Assembly: GCA_026396375.1 (NCBI GenBank)
Contig: JAPLWW010000107.1
Span: 1 to 7,143 of the forward strand
Direction of reading: 5' to 3'
DNA: 7,143 nt
Source: Microcaldota archaeon
GTDB lineage: Archaea > Micrarchaeota > Micrarchaeia > Anstonellales > J096
Shown: one piece after another, positions 1 through 5,834 of the stretch
How positions within the stretch are numbered: the first letter of the stretch is position 1
Layout: each line of letters begins with the position of its first letter
The notes under the pieces: model-generated
What the model was told of the DNA's origin: nothing
What the model saw: only the letters and a program-made list of their open reading frames with translations
Databases searched by the model: none
Translations under genes and position numbers: made by a program

Positions 1-551
1 CTCTCTATCTTTCTTTCCCTTATGTTGACAACGGTGGTTTCCTTACCCGGAAGCTTAACTCCCGAGTCTATCGCGACATCGGCCTTCCCGATGATCTCCT
101 TTCCTATCATTGAAAACTCGGAAGCGCCCCCTTCCAGCGGTTCGCATATCATCGGCCTGTTCAGTTCAAGGCAGACCTTCCTTGCGAATATGTTGTTGGG
201 AATCCTGACTCCAACTTCCCCATTTCCGTTCTGGATGGGCATCCTGGCCTTTGGCCTGAGCATGAATGTGTACGGGCCAGGGCAGAGCTGGGTAATGTAT
301 TTCATCTCCTCGCTGTCCAATTCAAAATGCCCCAAAAGCATTTCAAGGTTTGCGACAATCGCCTGGAACTCCCCTTTTTCCTTCTTGGCTATCCTGGATA
401 TCCTCTCAACAACATTTTCATCAAGCGCATTTCCCCCGATTCCGTAAACGGTGTCAGTGGGATAGATCAAAATCCCTCTTTCAATGACTGCCTTCACAGA
501 CTCATCGAATGCCCTGTCCCAGCTGTCCGCAAGGGAAATGATCTTTGTCAT
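1..551 (-). CDS. Sua5/YciO/YrdC-family protein (threonylcarbamoyl-AMP synthase-like), 3' end cut by window edge
   Basis: My translation of the minus strand gives 183 codons without a stop, beginning MTKIISLADSW. Family hallmarks are YPTDTVYGIGGNA (residues 30-42), CPGPYTFML (90-98), VGVRIPNN (113-120), DSG (162-164) and TTVVNI (172-177). This matches the YrdC fold, whose best-known members make threonylcarbamoyl-AMP from threonine, bicarbonate and ATP for the t6A37 tRNA modification in the cytoplasm. The start ATG overlaps the lysS stop (ATGA), and GGGAG lies 7 nt upstream at 559-563, so it is probably translated from the lysS transcript. Oddity: the usual K-x-R-P..NPL segment reads AKKEKGEFQAI (55-65), with Glu where the Arg is expected. 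The usual SxAN.SG segment is replaced by CEPLEGGASE (136-145). Family membership is well supported. Canonical TsaC activity is uncertain, so no symbol is given. Confidence 0.85.
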   Translation of the reverse strand, partial: MTKIISLADSWDRAFDESVKAVIERGILIYPTDTVYGIGGNALDENVVERISRIAKKEKGEFQAIVANLEMLLGHFELDSEEMKYITQLCPGPYTFMLRPKARMPIQNGNGEVGVRIPNNIFARKVCLELNRPMICEPLEGGASEFSMIGKEIIGKADVAIDSGVKLPGKETTVVNIRERKIE

Positions 552-2071
552 AGGACATCTCCCTTGACTTTTTCAGCCCCTATTGCATAGATGAGCTTGC
601 CGAGCCTCGGGCCCCTCTCTTTCCTGAGCAAGGTCCTGTAAAGGTTCCTGAACATCTCCCCTCCTGAAATGCCCTTTGACTTTGCAAAGTCATATATCGC
701 GTTGTGGATCCCCTCAGCATCCTTTGAGGCATCAAGGATCTCGAAGAAGTCCCTGACAATGCCCTGTGCCTTTTCCGGGCTGTATGAGAAGTTGTAGTCG
801 TCAGGCACAAAGTCCTTTGCTATCCACTGCTCTATGAACGGCGCAACCTCCTTTATGTCCTCCTTGCTTATGCCGTAATGCTCATTGACAATGCTCCAGT
901 CCTTAGAGATCTGGTAGTACATAAGGGCGTCCCTGAAAAGGCATTTCCATTTCCTTTCGCCTGCCAAACTGTAAGCGAAATATTTCTTCACATCAGCCTT
1001 GCTCATCTCCTCGGGCTTTCCCTGGATCCTGCTTGCGTTCTCATAGTCCTCTATTATTGCTAGGATATTCTCCTTTTCCGGGTTGAAGTCTATGTTCTGC
1101 TCCAAATCAAACTTAAGGAGATGGTAGGAGATGACCCTTGGGGGAACCAATCTTATCATCTCGTTCATTCCCATGCCGTTGCCCTTGCTTTTTGAGAATT
1201 TCTTTCCCTCCAGAAGGACGAACCCGTATTTGTACCCTATGGGAGGCTCCCTTCCGAAAACCTGCCTGTGCATCGCCACTGCCGTGTCCCAGCTTCCCCC
1301 TTTTGTGAAATGGTCCACTCCCCCTCCCTCGATGTCCACGTTCATGTATGCCATCCTTGACGGCCATTCCATCCTCCAGAATATCTTGTATTTGTCAGGC
1401 TCATTGAGGCTGAATTTCCCGATATTCCCGCATCCTTGGGTGTATTCCAGCTTAACATCGCATGCATATTCGCAATTATAATCCTTGTCCGCTTTCGTGA
1501 CCCTTGTTGTCGCGATCCTTCCGCATTTTGAGCATATCGGCATCAAAGGCATCCAGTCTTTTTTCAATTCCCTTCCGCTTGTCTCGGTCACTATCCTTTT
1601 GACCAGATCCAGCTTGTCCAGGGCCATTTTTGCATAAGGTATCGGCAGCCCTTTCCTGTAGAATTCGGACGCTTTCACAACCTCTGCCTTCACCTCCATG
1701 GCATCCATGACCTCCTTCATCTGATAATAGAAATATTCCCCAAGGCTTGGCGCTTTTCCATAAGGATCAGGAACTCTTTCCAAAGGCTTTCCGAGATGGG
1801 GCGTGAGGAATGACTCATATTCGCTTACAACAGAGGGCACCTTGTCAAAAGCGTCCATGATATCAAGCGCAAAAACAAGCTTCGCCCTCTTTCCCATAGA
1901 CTCAATGGCTTTCTTTATCGCATAGGGAAAAAGGAATTCGCATACTGTCCCCAGATGGGGGGTTCCTGACGTGGTTGCGCCTGACATTATTACGTATTCC
2001 TCCTTGTTGGGGCTCCTTTCTATGACCTGCGAGGCCAACCTGTACGCCCAGTGGTAGTAATTGGGTTTCAT
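548..2071 (-). CDS. lysS: Class I lysyl-tRNA synthetase
   Basis: This 507-residue protein charges tRNA-Lys with lysine using ATP in the cytoplasm. It is the class I enzyme typical of many archaea, unrelated to class II LysRS. The Rossmann catalytic domain carries a HIGH-type motif SGTPHLGT (35-42) and a KMSKS-type motif KKFSKSKGN (290-298). Class I LysRS hallmarks WRMEWPSRM (232-240) and GGGVDHFTKGGSWDT (249-263) lie between them. A cysteine cluster (C180, C183, C200, C204, C214) looks like an inserted zinc-binding element. The C-terminal third is a predominantly helical anticodon-binding region. The ATG at 2071 lies 26 nt from the centre of a TATA-like element, consistent with a leaderless mRNA. 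The downstream Sua5/YrdC gene overlaps it by 4 nt, linking tRNA charging with tRNA modification. The fourth HIGH position is Thr rather than Asn or His, a mild variant. Confidence 0.96.
   Translation of the reverse strand: MKPNYYHWAYRLASQVIERSPNKEEYVIMSGATTSGTPHLGTVCEFLFPYAIKKAIESMGKRAKLVFALDIMDAFDKVPSVVSEYESFLTPHLGKPLERVPDPYGKAPSLGEYFYYQMKEVMDAMEVKAEVVKASEFYRKGLPIPYAKMALDKLDLVKRIVTETSGRELKKDWMPLMPICSKCGRIATTRVTKADKDYNCEYACDVKLEYTQGCGNIGKFSLNEPDKYKIFWRMEWPSRMAYMNVDIEGGGVDHFTKGGSWDTAVAMHRQVFGREPPIGYKYGFVLLEGKKFSKSKGNGMGMNEMIRLVPPRVISYHLLKFDLEQNIDFNPEKENILAIIEDYENASRIQGKPEEMSKADVKKYFAYSLAGERKWKCLFRDALMYYQISKDWSIVNEHYGISKEDIKEVAPFIEQWIAKDFVPDDYNFSYSPEKAQGIVRDFFEILDASKDAEGIHNAIYDFAKSKGISGGEMFRNLYRTLLRKERGPRLGKLIYAIGAEKVKGDVL
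559..563 (-). promoter_or_regulatory. Shine-Dalgarno-like site for the coupled Sua5/YrdC gene
   Basis: On the minus strand GGGAG sits 7 nt before the ATG at 551, inside the last codons of lysS. It complements the anti-SD core CCUCC. It stands out because the separately transcribed genes here have TATA-at-26-nt promoters and no such site. This supports initiation on a polycistronic lysS message. Confidence 0.65.
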
Positions 2072-2093
2072 GGAGATTGTTTTGTTGAAAAGG

Positions 2094-2101
2094 TTTTTAA
2101 A
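2094..2101. promoter_or_regulatory. Shared bidirectional TATA box between lysS and the membrane-protein gene
   Basis: The sequence reads TTTTTAAA on the plus strand and TTTAAAAA on the minus strand. Its centre (2097.5) is 26.5 nt from the lysS ATG at 2071 and 26.5 nt from the membrane-protein ATG at 2124. That is the archaeal TATA-to-transcription-start distance, so one element could serve two leaderless divergent transcripts. The whole space between the two starts is 52 bp and has no second TATA-like sequence. Confidence 0.7.
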
Positions 2102-2123
2102 GAGTCTTCAGGAATACCCTTTC

Positions 2124-2975
2124 ATGTCTTTCTCTTATATCGAAAAGATCGGAATTGCCCTTGAAAGCATAACCAAATTCCCTAAGAATTTCCTGTTTGG
2201 CCTTATCTGGCATTTTGTAATATGGGGGATATTGCTTCTGCTGGCCGGCTTGGCCATCATGCCCCTTGTCCCTGTCTTGAGCGAGGTTTCGTCAGCGGAT
2301 CCCAATGCGATAGGCAATGTTGACATGACTCCGTTTACATTTTTTTACATCGTCCTGATAGTTTCATTCATAATCCTGAAGCCGATGTGGGACATCTCCT
2401 CGCTTGCATATGCCAGCGCTTCAACAGAGGGGAAAAACATCGGATTTCTTGAGTTTATGGACCATGCCAAGGCAAAGTACATAAGCCTGCTTTTGGCAAA
2501 CCTAATCTACATCTTTTCAGGGCTGTTGGCCATGATACTCGTAATACTGGCATCATCCCTCATATTGTCCCTGGTTTCATCCTTTTCAAATGATCCCCTT
2601 GTCCAGGATATCCTTTCATTTGCGCTCATAATGGTTCCTTTCCTGGTGATCTTTGCGCTCTTTTCACTGTACCTTCCGTTTGTTTTCATCAATGACAAAA
2701 AAATGGAGAAGGGCTTGATAGGATCATTCATCCACTGCATAAAGATATCATTGTCAAGCATAACAAGGATATTCCCCCTAACAATCCTGGTTTTTGCATG
2801 GAATTACATCATACTGTTCATATTGCAGATCCCCTTCTGCATAGGCAGCTTTTTCCTGGCGATAACATTTTCCTTCTTTGGCTGGTATATTTTCAGCTAC
2901 ATCTGCATTGTTATGCTAAAGGGGAATCCTGAAGTGCAAAAGGAAAAGGAGATAAAAAAACAGAAGAAGAAATGA
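2124..2975 (+). CDS. Six-helix integral membrane protein of unknown function
   Basis: Starting at the ATG at 2124, this encodes 283 residues beginning MSFSYIEKIG. Hydrophobic segments lie near 23-53, 70-87, 118-152, 162-189, 216-235 and 236-264, separated by short polar loops. The C-terminus is a lysine-rich tail (roughly 268-283) that is probably cytoplasmic. A TATA centre 26.5 nt upstream fixes this start. An open frame continues upstream to a TTG at 2061, but that would overlap lysS and the promoter. I see no catalytic or transport signature. General appearance resembles the archaeal and bacterial multi-TM hypothetical proteins of DUF-type families, with amphipathic stretches before TM3 and TM5. 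It is divergent from lysS and convergent with the metallo-hydrolase gene, with stop codons touching. No function can be assigned. Confidence 0.85.
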   Translation: MSFSYIEKIGIALESITKFPKNFLFGLIWHFVIWGILLLLAGLAIMPLVPVLSEVSSADPNAIGNVDMTPFTFFYIVLIVSFIILKPMWDISSLAYASASTEGKNIGFLEFMDHAKAKYISLLLANLIYIFSGLLAMILVILASSLILSLVSSFSNDPLVQDILSFALIMVPFLVIFALFSLYLPFVFINDKKMEKGLIGSFIHCIKISLSSITRIFPLTILVFAWNYIILFILQIPFCIGSFFLAITFSFFGWYIFSYICIVMLKGNPEVQKEKEIKKQKKK

Positions 2976-2988
2976 TCATTTTTTCTTC
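2963..2988. terminator. Bidirectional terminator-like palindrome at touching convergent stop codons
   Basis: GAAGAAGAAATGA (2963-2975) is followed directly by TCATTTTTTCTTC (2976-2988). The arms match at 12 of 13 positions, and the mismatch can form G-U in plus-strand RNA. T6 lies at 2979-2984 on the plus strand. T7 lies on the minus strand as A7 at 2954-2960. U-runs are the main archaeal intrinsic termination signal, so both converging transcripts could end here. The palindrome encodes the KKK-stop end of both proteins. Confidence 0.6.
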
Positions 2989-3821
2989 AGCATCTTGAAC
3001 TTCTTTGGGAACATCAGCGGGTTCTCAAGGTTTATCTTGTAGCCCTGCCTTGGTATCTGGATCTGCTCCCCTGTCTTGGCGTTGAGGCTGTACCTGATCT
3101 CATCCAGCTTCTCCTTGGCTATTATGCCGTATCCCAGATGGGTTATTATCGACAGGTCCGGCCTAACTCTCTTTATTATGTTTTCAGAGTCAGGATATAT
3201 TGACAGATGCCCCTCATAGTCGTCTTTCTTCATCTTTATTGCGTTTATTATGATCGTGTCAACGCCAACAAATTGATCCGGAAGCCCGTCAAAGTATTCG
3301 CTGTCCGAGGTGTATCCTATCTTGTTTTTCTCTGTTGTCATCACAAAGCCGAATCCTGTCCTGTCGTCATGGTTGACCTTGGTAAACTCAATTGTAAAAT
3401 TCTTACCCCTATGCTCGATCTCCTTTTTCTCACCTGGTTTGCCTATTATTATGTCCTTGAACATCTTCTCGTGGTACTTGTCAAGGGCCTTGTCGCAGGG
3501 GTCTTCCTCTGTCCCTTTCATGCATGATTCCGAGCATATCAGCAGCCCTTTCTTGTCGAACCCGTAACCGTTCATGGCCTCTGCCAGTATCTCAAGGTCT
3601 CCCTTGTGGTCAATGTGGTTGTGCGTGACAATGACAATGTCAATGTTCTCGAGGCTCTGGCCGAACTGCGAGGAGTATACCGCCGCTCCTGGCCCAGGGT
3701 CAACATAGATGTTGAGGTCCCCGTTTATCCTGAAGCCTCCTGTCCCGAATTCCTTGACCTGCTTTGCGAGGGCAACCCTCCCCCCTGAAACGCCTATGAA
3801 AACGATCTCCTTGAACTTCAT
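2976..3821 (-). CDS. Metallo-beta-lactamase-fold metal-dependent hydrolase
   Basis: This 281-residue protein carries the complete MBL-fold metal set. THNHIDH (66-72) supplies H67, H69, D71 and H72. H151 (VNHDD) and the bridging D173 (TSDSEYF) follow, then H228 in ITHLGYG. The N-terminal half also has the strand-turn segment NIYVDPGPGAA (37-47) that precedes the HxHxDH loop in this superfamily. It is probably a soluble, binuclear Zn or Mn/Fe phosphodiesterase or nuclease-like hydrolase. The substrate cannot be told from motifs: I see neither a beta-CASP domain nor an RNase Z exosite. The start at 3821 lies 27 nt below a TATA element at 3845-3851, consistent with leaderless expression. It converges on the membrane-protein gene with zero intergenic bases and ends in KKK as part of the shared palindrome. 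Confidence 0.9.
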   Translation of the reverse strand: MKFKEIVFIGVSGGRVALAKQVKEFGTGGFRINGDLNIYVDPGPGAAVYSSQFGQSLENIDIVIVTHNHIDHKGDLEILAEAMNGYGFDKKGLLICSESCMKGTEEDPCDKALDKYHEKMFKDIIIGKPGEKKEIEHRGKNFTIEFTKVNHDDRTGFGFVMTTEKNKIGYTSDSEYFDGLPDQFVGVDTIIINAIKMKKDDYEGHLSIYPDSENIIKRVRPDLSIITHLGYGIIAKEKLDEIRYSLNAKTGEQIQIPRQGYKINLENPLMFPKKFKMLKKK

Positions 3822-3835
3822 GCTATCATGAGGAT

Positions 3836-3841
3836 AAAAAA
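3836..3841 (-). terminator. T6 run after the displaced tail of the first ankyrin gene
   Basis: The minus strand has TTTTTT 12 nt beyond the stop codon at 3854. It is a possible U-run terminator for the ankyrin transcript, placed between the hydrolase TATA box and its start codon. There is no clear stem; this rests on T-richness only. Confidence 0.35.
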
Positions 3842-3844
3842 CAG

Positions 3845-3851
3845 TTTAAAA
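3845..3851 (-). promoter_or_regulatory. TATA box of the MBL-fold hydrolase gene
   Basis: TTTTAAA on the minus strand, within the palindrome GTTTTAAAC (3844-3852), is centred 27 nt from the ATG at 3821. It abuts the stop codon (3854-3856) of the displaced ankyrin tail. Confidence 0.6.
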
Positions 3852-3853
3852 CA

Positions 3854-4031
3854 TTAAGCGTTTATGCACATCCTCAGGTTTTCCTTGAATTCATCATATT
3901 CCCTGCCGATTATTCCGCGCAGGAACTCATTGTATATTCCAATGACAAATGATATGGTAGATACATCCTTGCTTTTCAGGGCAAACGCAAGCGACGATCC
4001 CTTTCTGCTGATTGTCATCGTGTTGGCCCCC
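3854..4031 (-). pseudogene. Out-of-frame C-terminal tail of the first ankyrin-repeat protein
   Basis: Reading the minus strand one base forward of the ankyrin frame gives a tail starting GANTMTISRKGSS and ending EFKENLRMCINA before a TAA at 3854. This tail is 58 residues. The matching end of the upstream paralog, from GARITAND to its stop, is also exactly 58 residues. F48, E50, R53, C55 and I56 coincide without gaps at the end, and both contain a KSK segment two residues apart. The homology argues that this is the true C-terminus of the protein encoded from 4859, displaced by a +1 frame change near the C5 run at 4027-4031 (G5 in the gene). It could be a sequencing or assembly error, a real mutation, or a programmed shift. 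The first two are likelier. Confidence 0.7.
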
Positions 4032-4859
4032 TTCTTCCGGAGTCTGGCCCTCATCGTCATGACTGTTGACTTCCGCGCCTTTGCCTATCAGGAACCTGCA
4101 GACCTCGGTGCTGGCGTATAATGCCGCCAGGCTCAGGGCAGTAAGCCCTCCTCTCTTGCTCTTCGAATTCACGTCAGCCCCGTGATCAACAAGAAGCTCG
4201 CACATCTTCAATCTTCCTTCCCTCGCAGTCTCCATCAGCGTTGTCCAGCAGTCATCGCGCCTGACATCCAGGTCCACCCCTTTTGCTATGAGGAACTTGC
4301 AGGTTTCCATCCTGCCGTTCCCTGCGGCATGCATGAATGCGCTGTTTCCGTACCTGTCCTTTGCATTGAAGTCCGCTCCCTTCTCGATAAGCAGCCTGCA
4401 TGCCTCTGTGCGCCCCCACTGCGCGGCCTTGATCAAGGCTGTCAGTTTTGAATCGTCAGTGGCATCTATCTTTGCTCCCTTTTCTATCAACAATCCGCAA
4501 AGATCAGCCATTCCCTTTGTGGCTGCCCTCATGAGCGCGGTGTTCCTGAAATCGTCTATGGCATTGACATCCGCGCCCCTGCTGATCAGCAGTTTGCATG
4601 CCTCGGTTTTCCTCAGCCAGGTTGCAAGCATAAGAGGGGTCCTTTGCTTCAGGTCCCTTGCGTTAACATCGGCGCCCTGGTCAAGAAGCCTGCTTATCCT
4701 GTCAATTGACCCTTCCTTTGAAGATCCTATCAGGAGATCATTCAATGCCTTCTGTGCCTTCTCATTTCTTTTCATTGCGGACTCTGAGCCAAGCTTGGCG
4801 CTCGCAAGATTGTCCTTATGCATCGGAACGGTTGGCTTCTGCATGACCTTGCGATCCAT
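3927..4859 (-). CDS. Ankyrin-repeat protein A (C-terminus frameshifted)
   Basis: The continuous frame encodes 310 residues from MDRKVMQKP. A basic leader (1-35) precedes a capping helix pair (about 38-64). Six ankyrin repeats follow to about residue 271, with GADVNA and TALM signatures. A cysteine sits in helix 2 of every repeat (C88, C121, C154, C187, C220, C254). Ankyrin stacks are protein-protein binding scaffolds; the partner is unknown. No signal peptide or membrane segment is visible, so it is probably cytoplasmic. The ATG at 4859 is chosen because a TATA box lies 26 nt upstream and because it aligns residue 1 to residue 1 with the neighbouring paralog. A longer frame to 4946 would overlap that paralog. 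After about residue 275 the reading (GGQHDD to WNIQ) is not ankyrin-like, and the genuine tail lies in another frame. Repaired, the protein would be 334 residues. Confidence 0.85.
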   Translation of the reverse strand: MDRKVMQKPTVPMHKDNLASAKLGSESAMKRNEKAQKALNDLLIGSSKEGSIDRISRLLDQGADVNARDLKQRTPLMLATWLRKTEACKLLISRGADVNAIDDFRNTALMRAATKGMADLCGLLIEKGAKIDATDDSKLTALIKAAQWGRTEACRLLIEKGADFNAKDRYGNSAFMHAAGNGRMETCKFLIAKGVDLDVRRDDCWTTLMETAREGRLKMCELLVDHGADVNSKSKRGGLTALSLAALYASTEVCRFLIGKGAEVNSHDDEGQTPEEGGQHDDNQQKGIVACVCPEKQGCIYHIICHWNIQ

Positions 4860-4881
4860 AATTGTTTTTTGAGTTGAACAA

Positions 4882-4888
4882 TTTAAAA
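4882..4888 (-). promoter_or_regulatory. TATA box of ankyrin gene A
   Basis: TTTTAAA on the minus strand is centred 26 nt from the ATG at 4859. It lies in the 31-nt gap just after the stop codon of ankyrin gene B (4891-4893), so the paralogs can be transcribed separately. Confidence 0.6.
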
Positions 4889-4890
4889 CA

Positions 4891-5739
4891 CTAGCCTTTG
4901 ATGCATTCTCTGAATTTCTCGGAGAATGCGAATGCGCTTTCTTCATTCCTGAAAACCGGGTAAAGCCTGATCAAGCGCACCATGATATCTATCTCTCCAG
5001 CAGTCAAATTCTTGCTTTTCACTTTCCATATGCCCCATTTCGTGTCGTTTGCGGTTATGCGCGCTCCGTTGTCTATCAGAAACTTGAATATGTCAGCCCT
5101 TCCCAGAGATGCGGCTATCACAAGTGCAGTCTCGTCATCGCTGTTCCTTTTGTCCAGGTCAGCCCCTCCTTCGACAATTGCCTTGCAGGAAGCCAAATTG
5201 CCGTATCTTGCGGCTATCATCAGTGCAGTCATCTTTTCCCTGTTAACTGCATTCGGATCTGCGCCCTTTTCTATCAGCAAGCCGCAGATCTCCGGGTTTT
5301 CTGAAGCAGCCTGCATCAGGGCGGTCCATCCGCTCTTATCTCTCTCATTGATATCTGCCCCATTCTCAATCAGTATCCTACATGTTTCCCTGTCCATTTT
5401 TGCAGCAAGTATCAGGGCAGTGTCATTTTGCTTATCTATTGCATTCACATTGGCCCCTTTCTCTATCAGGAATCTGCATGCCTCAGTTTTGCCTGCCTTT
5501 GCGGCGTGCATAATAGCGGTTCTTCCTGCCCTGTCCTTTGCGTTTATATGGGCTCCGTTTTTCAGCACCCTTTTCATGCCTTCAATATCGCCTACTTCCG
5601 AAGCCTTTATCAGGATTGCAAGCTGCCTTTTTTGCTCCTTTATGTTGATGCCCCTTGGGCGCTCGCTGGCCAATTCGGCATTTGCAAGGTTTTTCTTTCT
5701 TATTGGATAATTTGGAATAGGAACCAGTTTCCGCGCCAT
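4891..5739 (-). CDS. Ankyrin-repeat protein B
   Basis: This 282-residue protein begins MARKLVPIPNYP. A basic leader (1-35) and a capping helix pair (36-64) precede about five ankyrin repeats (roughly 65-224). A 58-residue non-ankyrin tail rich in charged and aromatic residues ends in ECIKG. Helix-2 cysteines recur at C88, C120, C152 and C185, and the fifth repeat has F218 instead. Residues 1-62 align without gaps to ankyrin protein A, sharing M1, R3, K4, P9, P12, K15, N17, L18, A19, A21, L23, S25 and E26. The pair therefore arose by tandem duplication. The ATG at 5739 is preferred over an in-frame ATG at 5754 because its TATA centre is 25 nt away and it matches the paralog's start. It is probably a cytoplasmic binding scaffold with unknown partner. 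Confidence 0.92.
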   Translation of the reverse strand: MARKLVPIPNYPIRKKNLANAELASERPRGINIKEQKRQLAILIKASEVGDIEGMKRVLKNGAHINAKDRAGRTAIMHAAKAGKTEACRFLIEKGANVNAIDKQNDTALILAAKMDRETCRILIENGADINERDKSGWTALMQAASENPEICGLLIEKGADPNAVNREKMTALMIAARYGNLASCKAIVEGGADLDKRNSDDETALVIAASLGRADIFKFLIDNGARITANDTKWGIWKVKSKNLTAGEIDIMVRLIRLYPVFRNEESAFAFSEKFRECIKG

Positions 5740-5760
5740 AATATAATATAGCATATTGCA

Positions 5761-5767
5761 TTTTTAA
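5761..5767 (-). promoter_or_regulatory. TATA box of ankyrin gene B
   Basis: TTAAAAA on the minus strand is centred 25 nt from the ATG at 5739. The 95-bp gap to the thiolase gene holds this element and a separate opposite-facing TATA box, about 45 bp apart. Confidence 0.6.
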
Positions 5768-5804
5768 CCTTACTTAGTCATTTGCCGTTGTTGCCTGACC
5801 AAGA

Positions 5805-5812
5805 TTTAAAAA
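5805..5812 (+). promoter_or_regulatory. TATA box of the thiolase gene
   Basis: TTTAAAAA is centred 26.5 nt before the ATG at 5835. No SD-like sequence lies between it and the start, so the mRNA is probably leaderless. Confidence 0.65.
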
Positions 5813-5834
5813 TCCGTTTTCCAAACACTGGCTT

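Noticed and set aside
22..447. Plus-strand open frame over the left edge
   Set aside because: It lies antisense to the Sua5/YrdC gene, whose minus-strand frame carries clear family motifs. The plus-strand product has none.
2061..2123. Upstream TTG or ATG starts for the membrane protein
   Set aside because: They overlap the lysS start and the shared TATA box. The ATG at 2124 is at the expected transcription start.
4288..4872. Long plus-strand open frame of 194 codons
   Set aside because: Antisense shadow of ankyrin gene A. Its apparent internal repetition is the ankyrin periodicity read backwards.
4860..4946. Upstream extension of ankyrin gene A to an ATG at 4946
   Set aside because: It would overlap ankyrin gene B and cross the TATA box at 4882-4888. 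It also breaks the ungapped N-terminal alignment with the paralog.
4982..5710. Long plus-strand open frame of 242 codons with repeated SAPFSI-like segments
   Set aside because: Antisense shadow of ankyrin gene B. The repeats are complements of the LIEKGA codons, and there is no promoter of the kind the real genes have.
3927..5739. Ankyrin region as a repeat array or CRISPR-like locus
   Set aside because: The periodicity is about 99 nt at the protein level with diverged DNA. There are no identical repeats with unique spacers and no cas genes.
5740..5754. Upstream in-frame ATG for ankyrin gene B at 5754
   Set aside because: It is only about 10 nt from the TATA element, too close for it to be transcribed.
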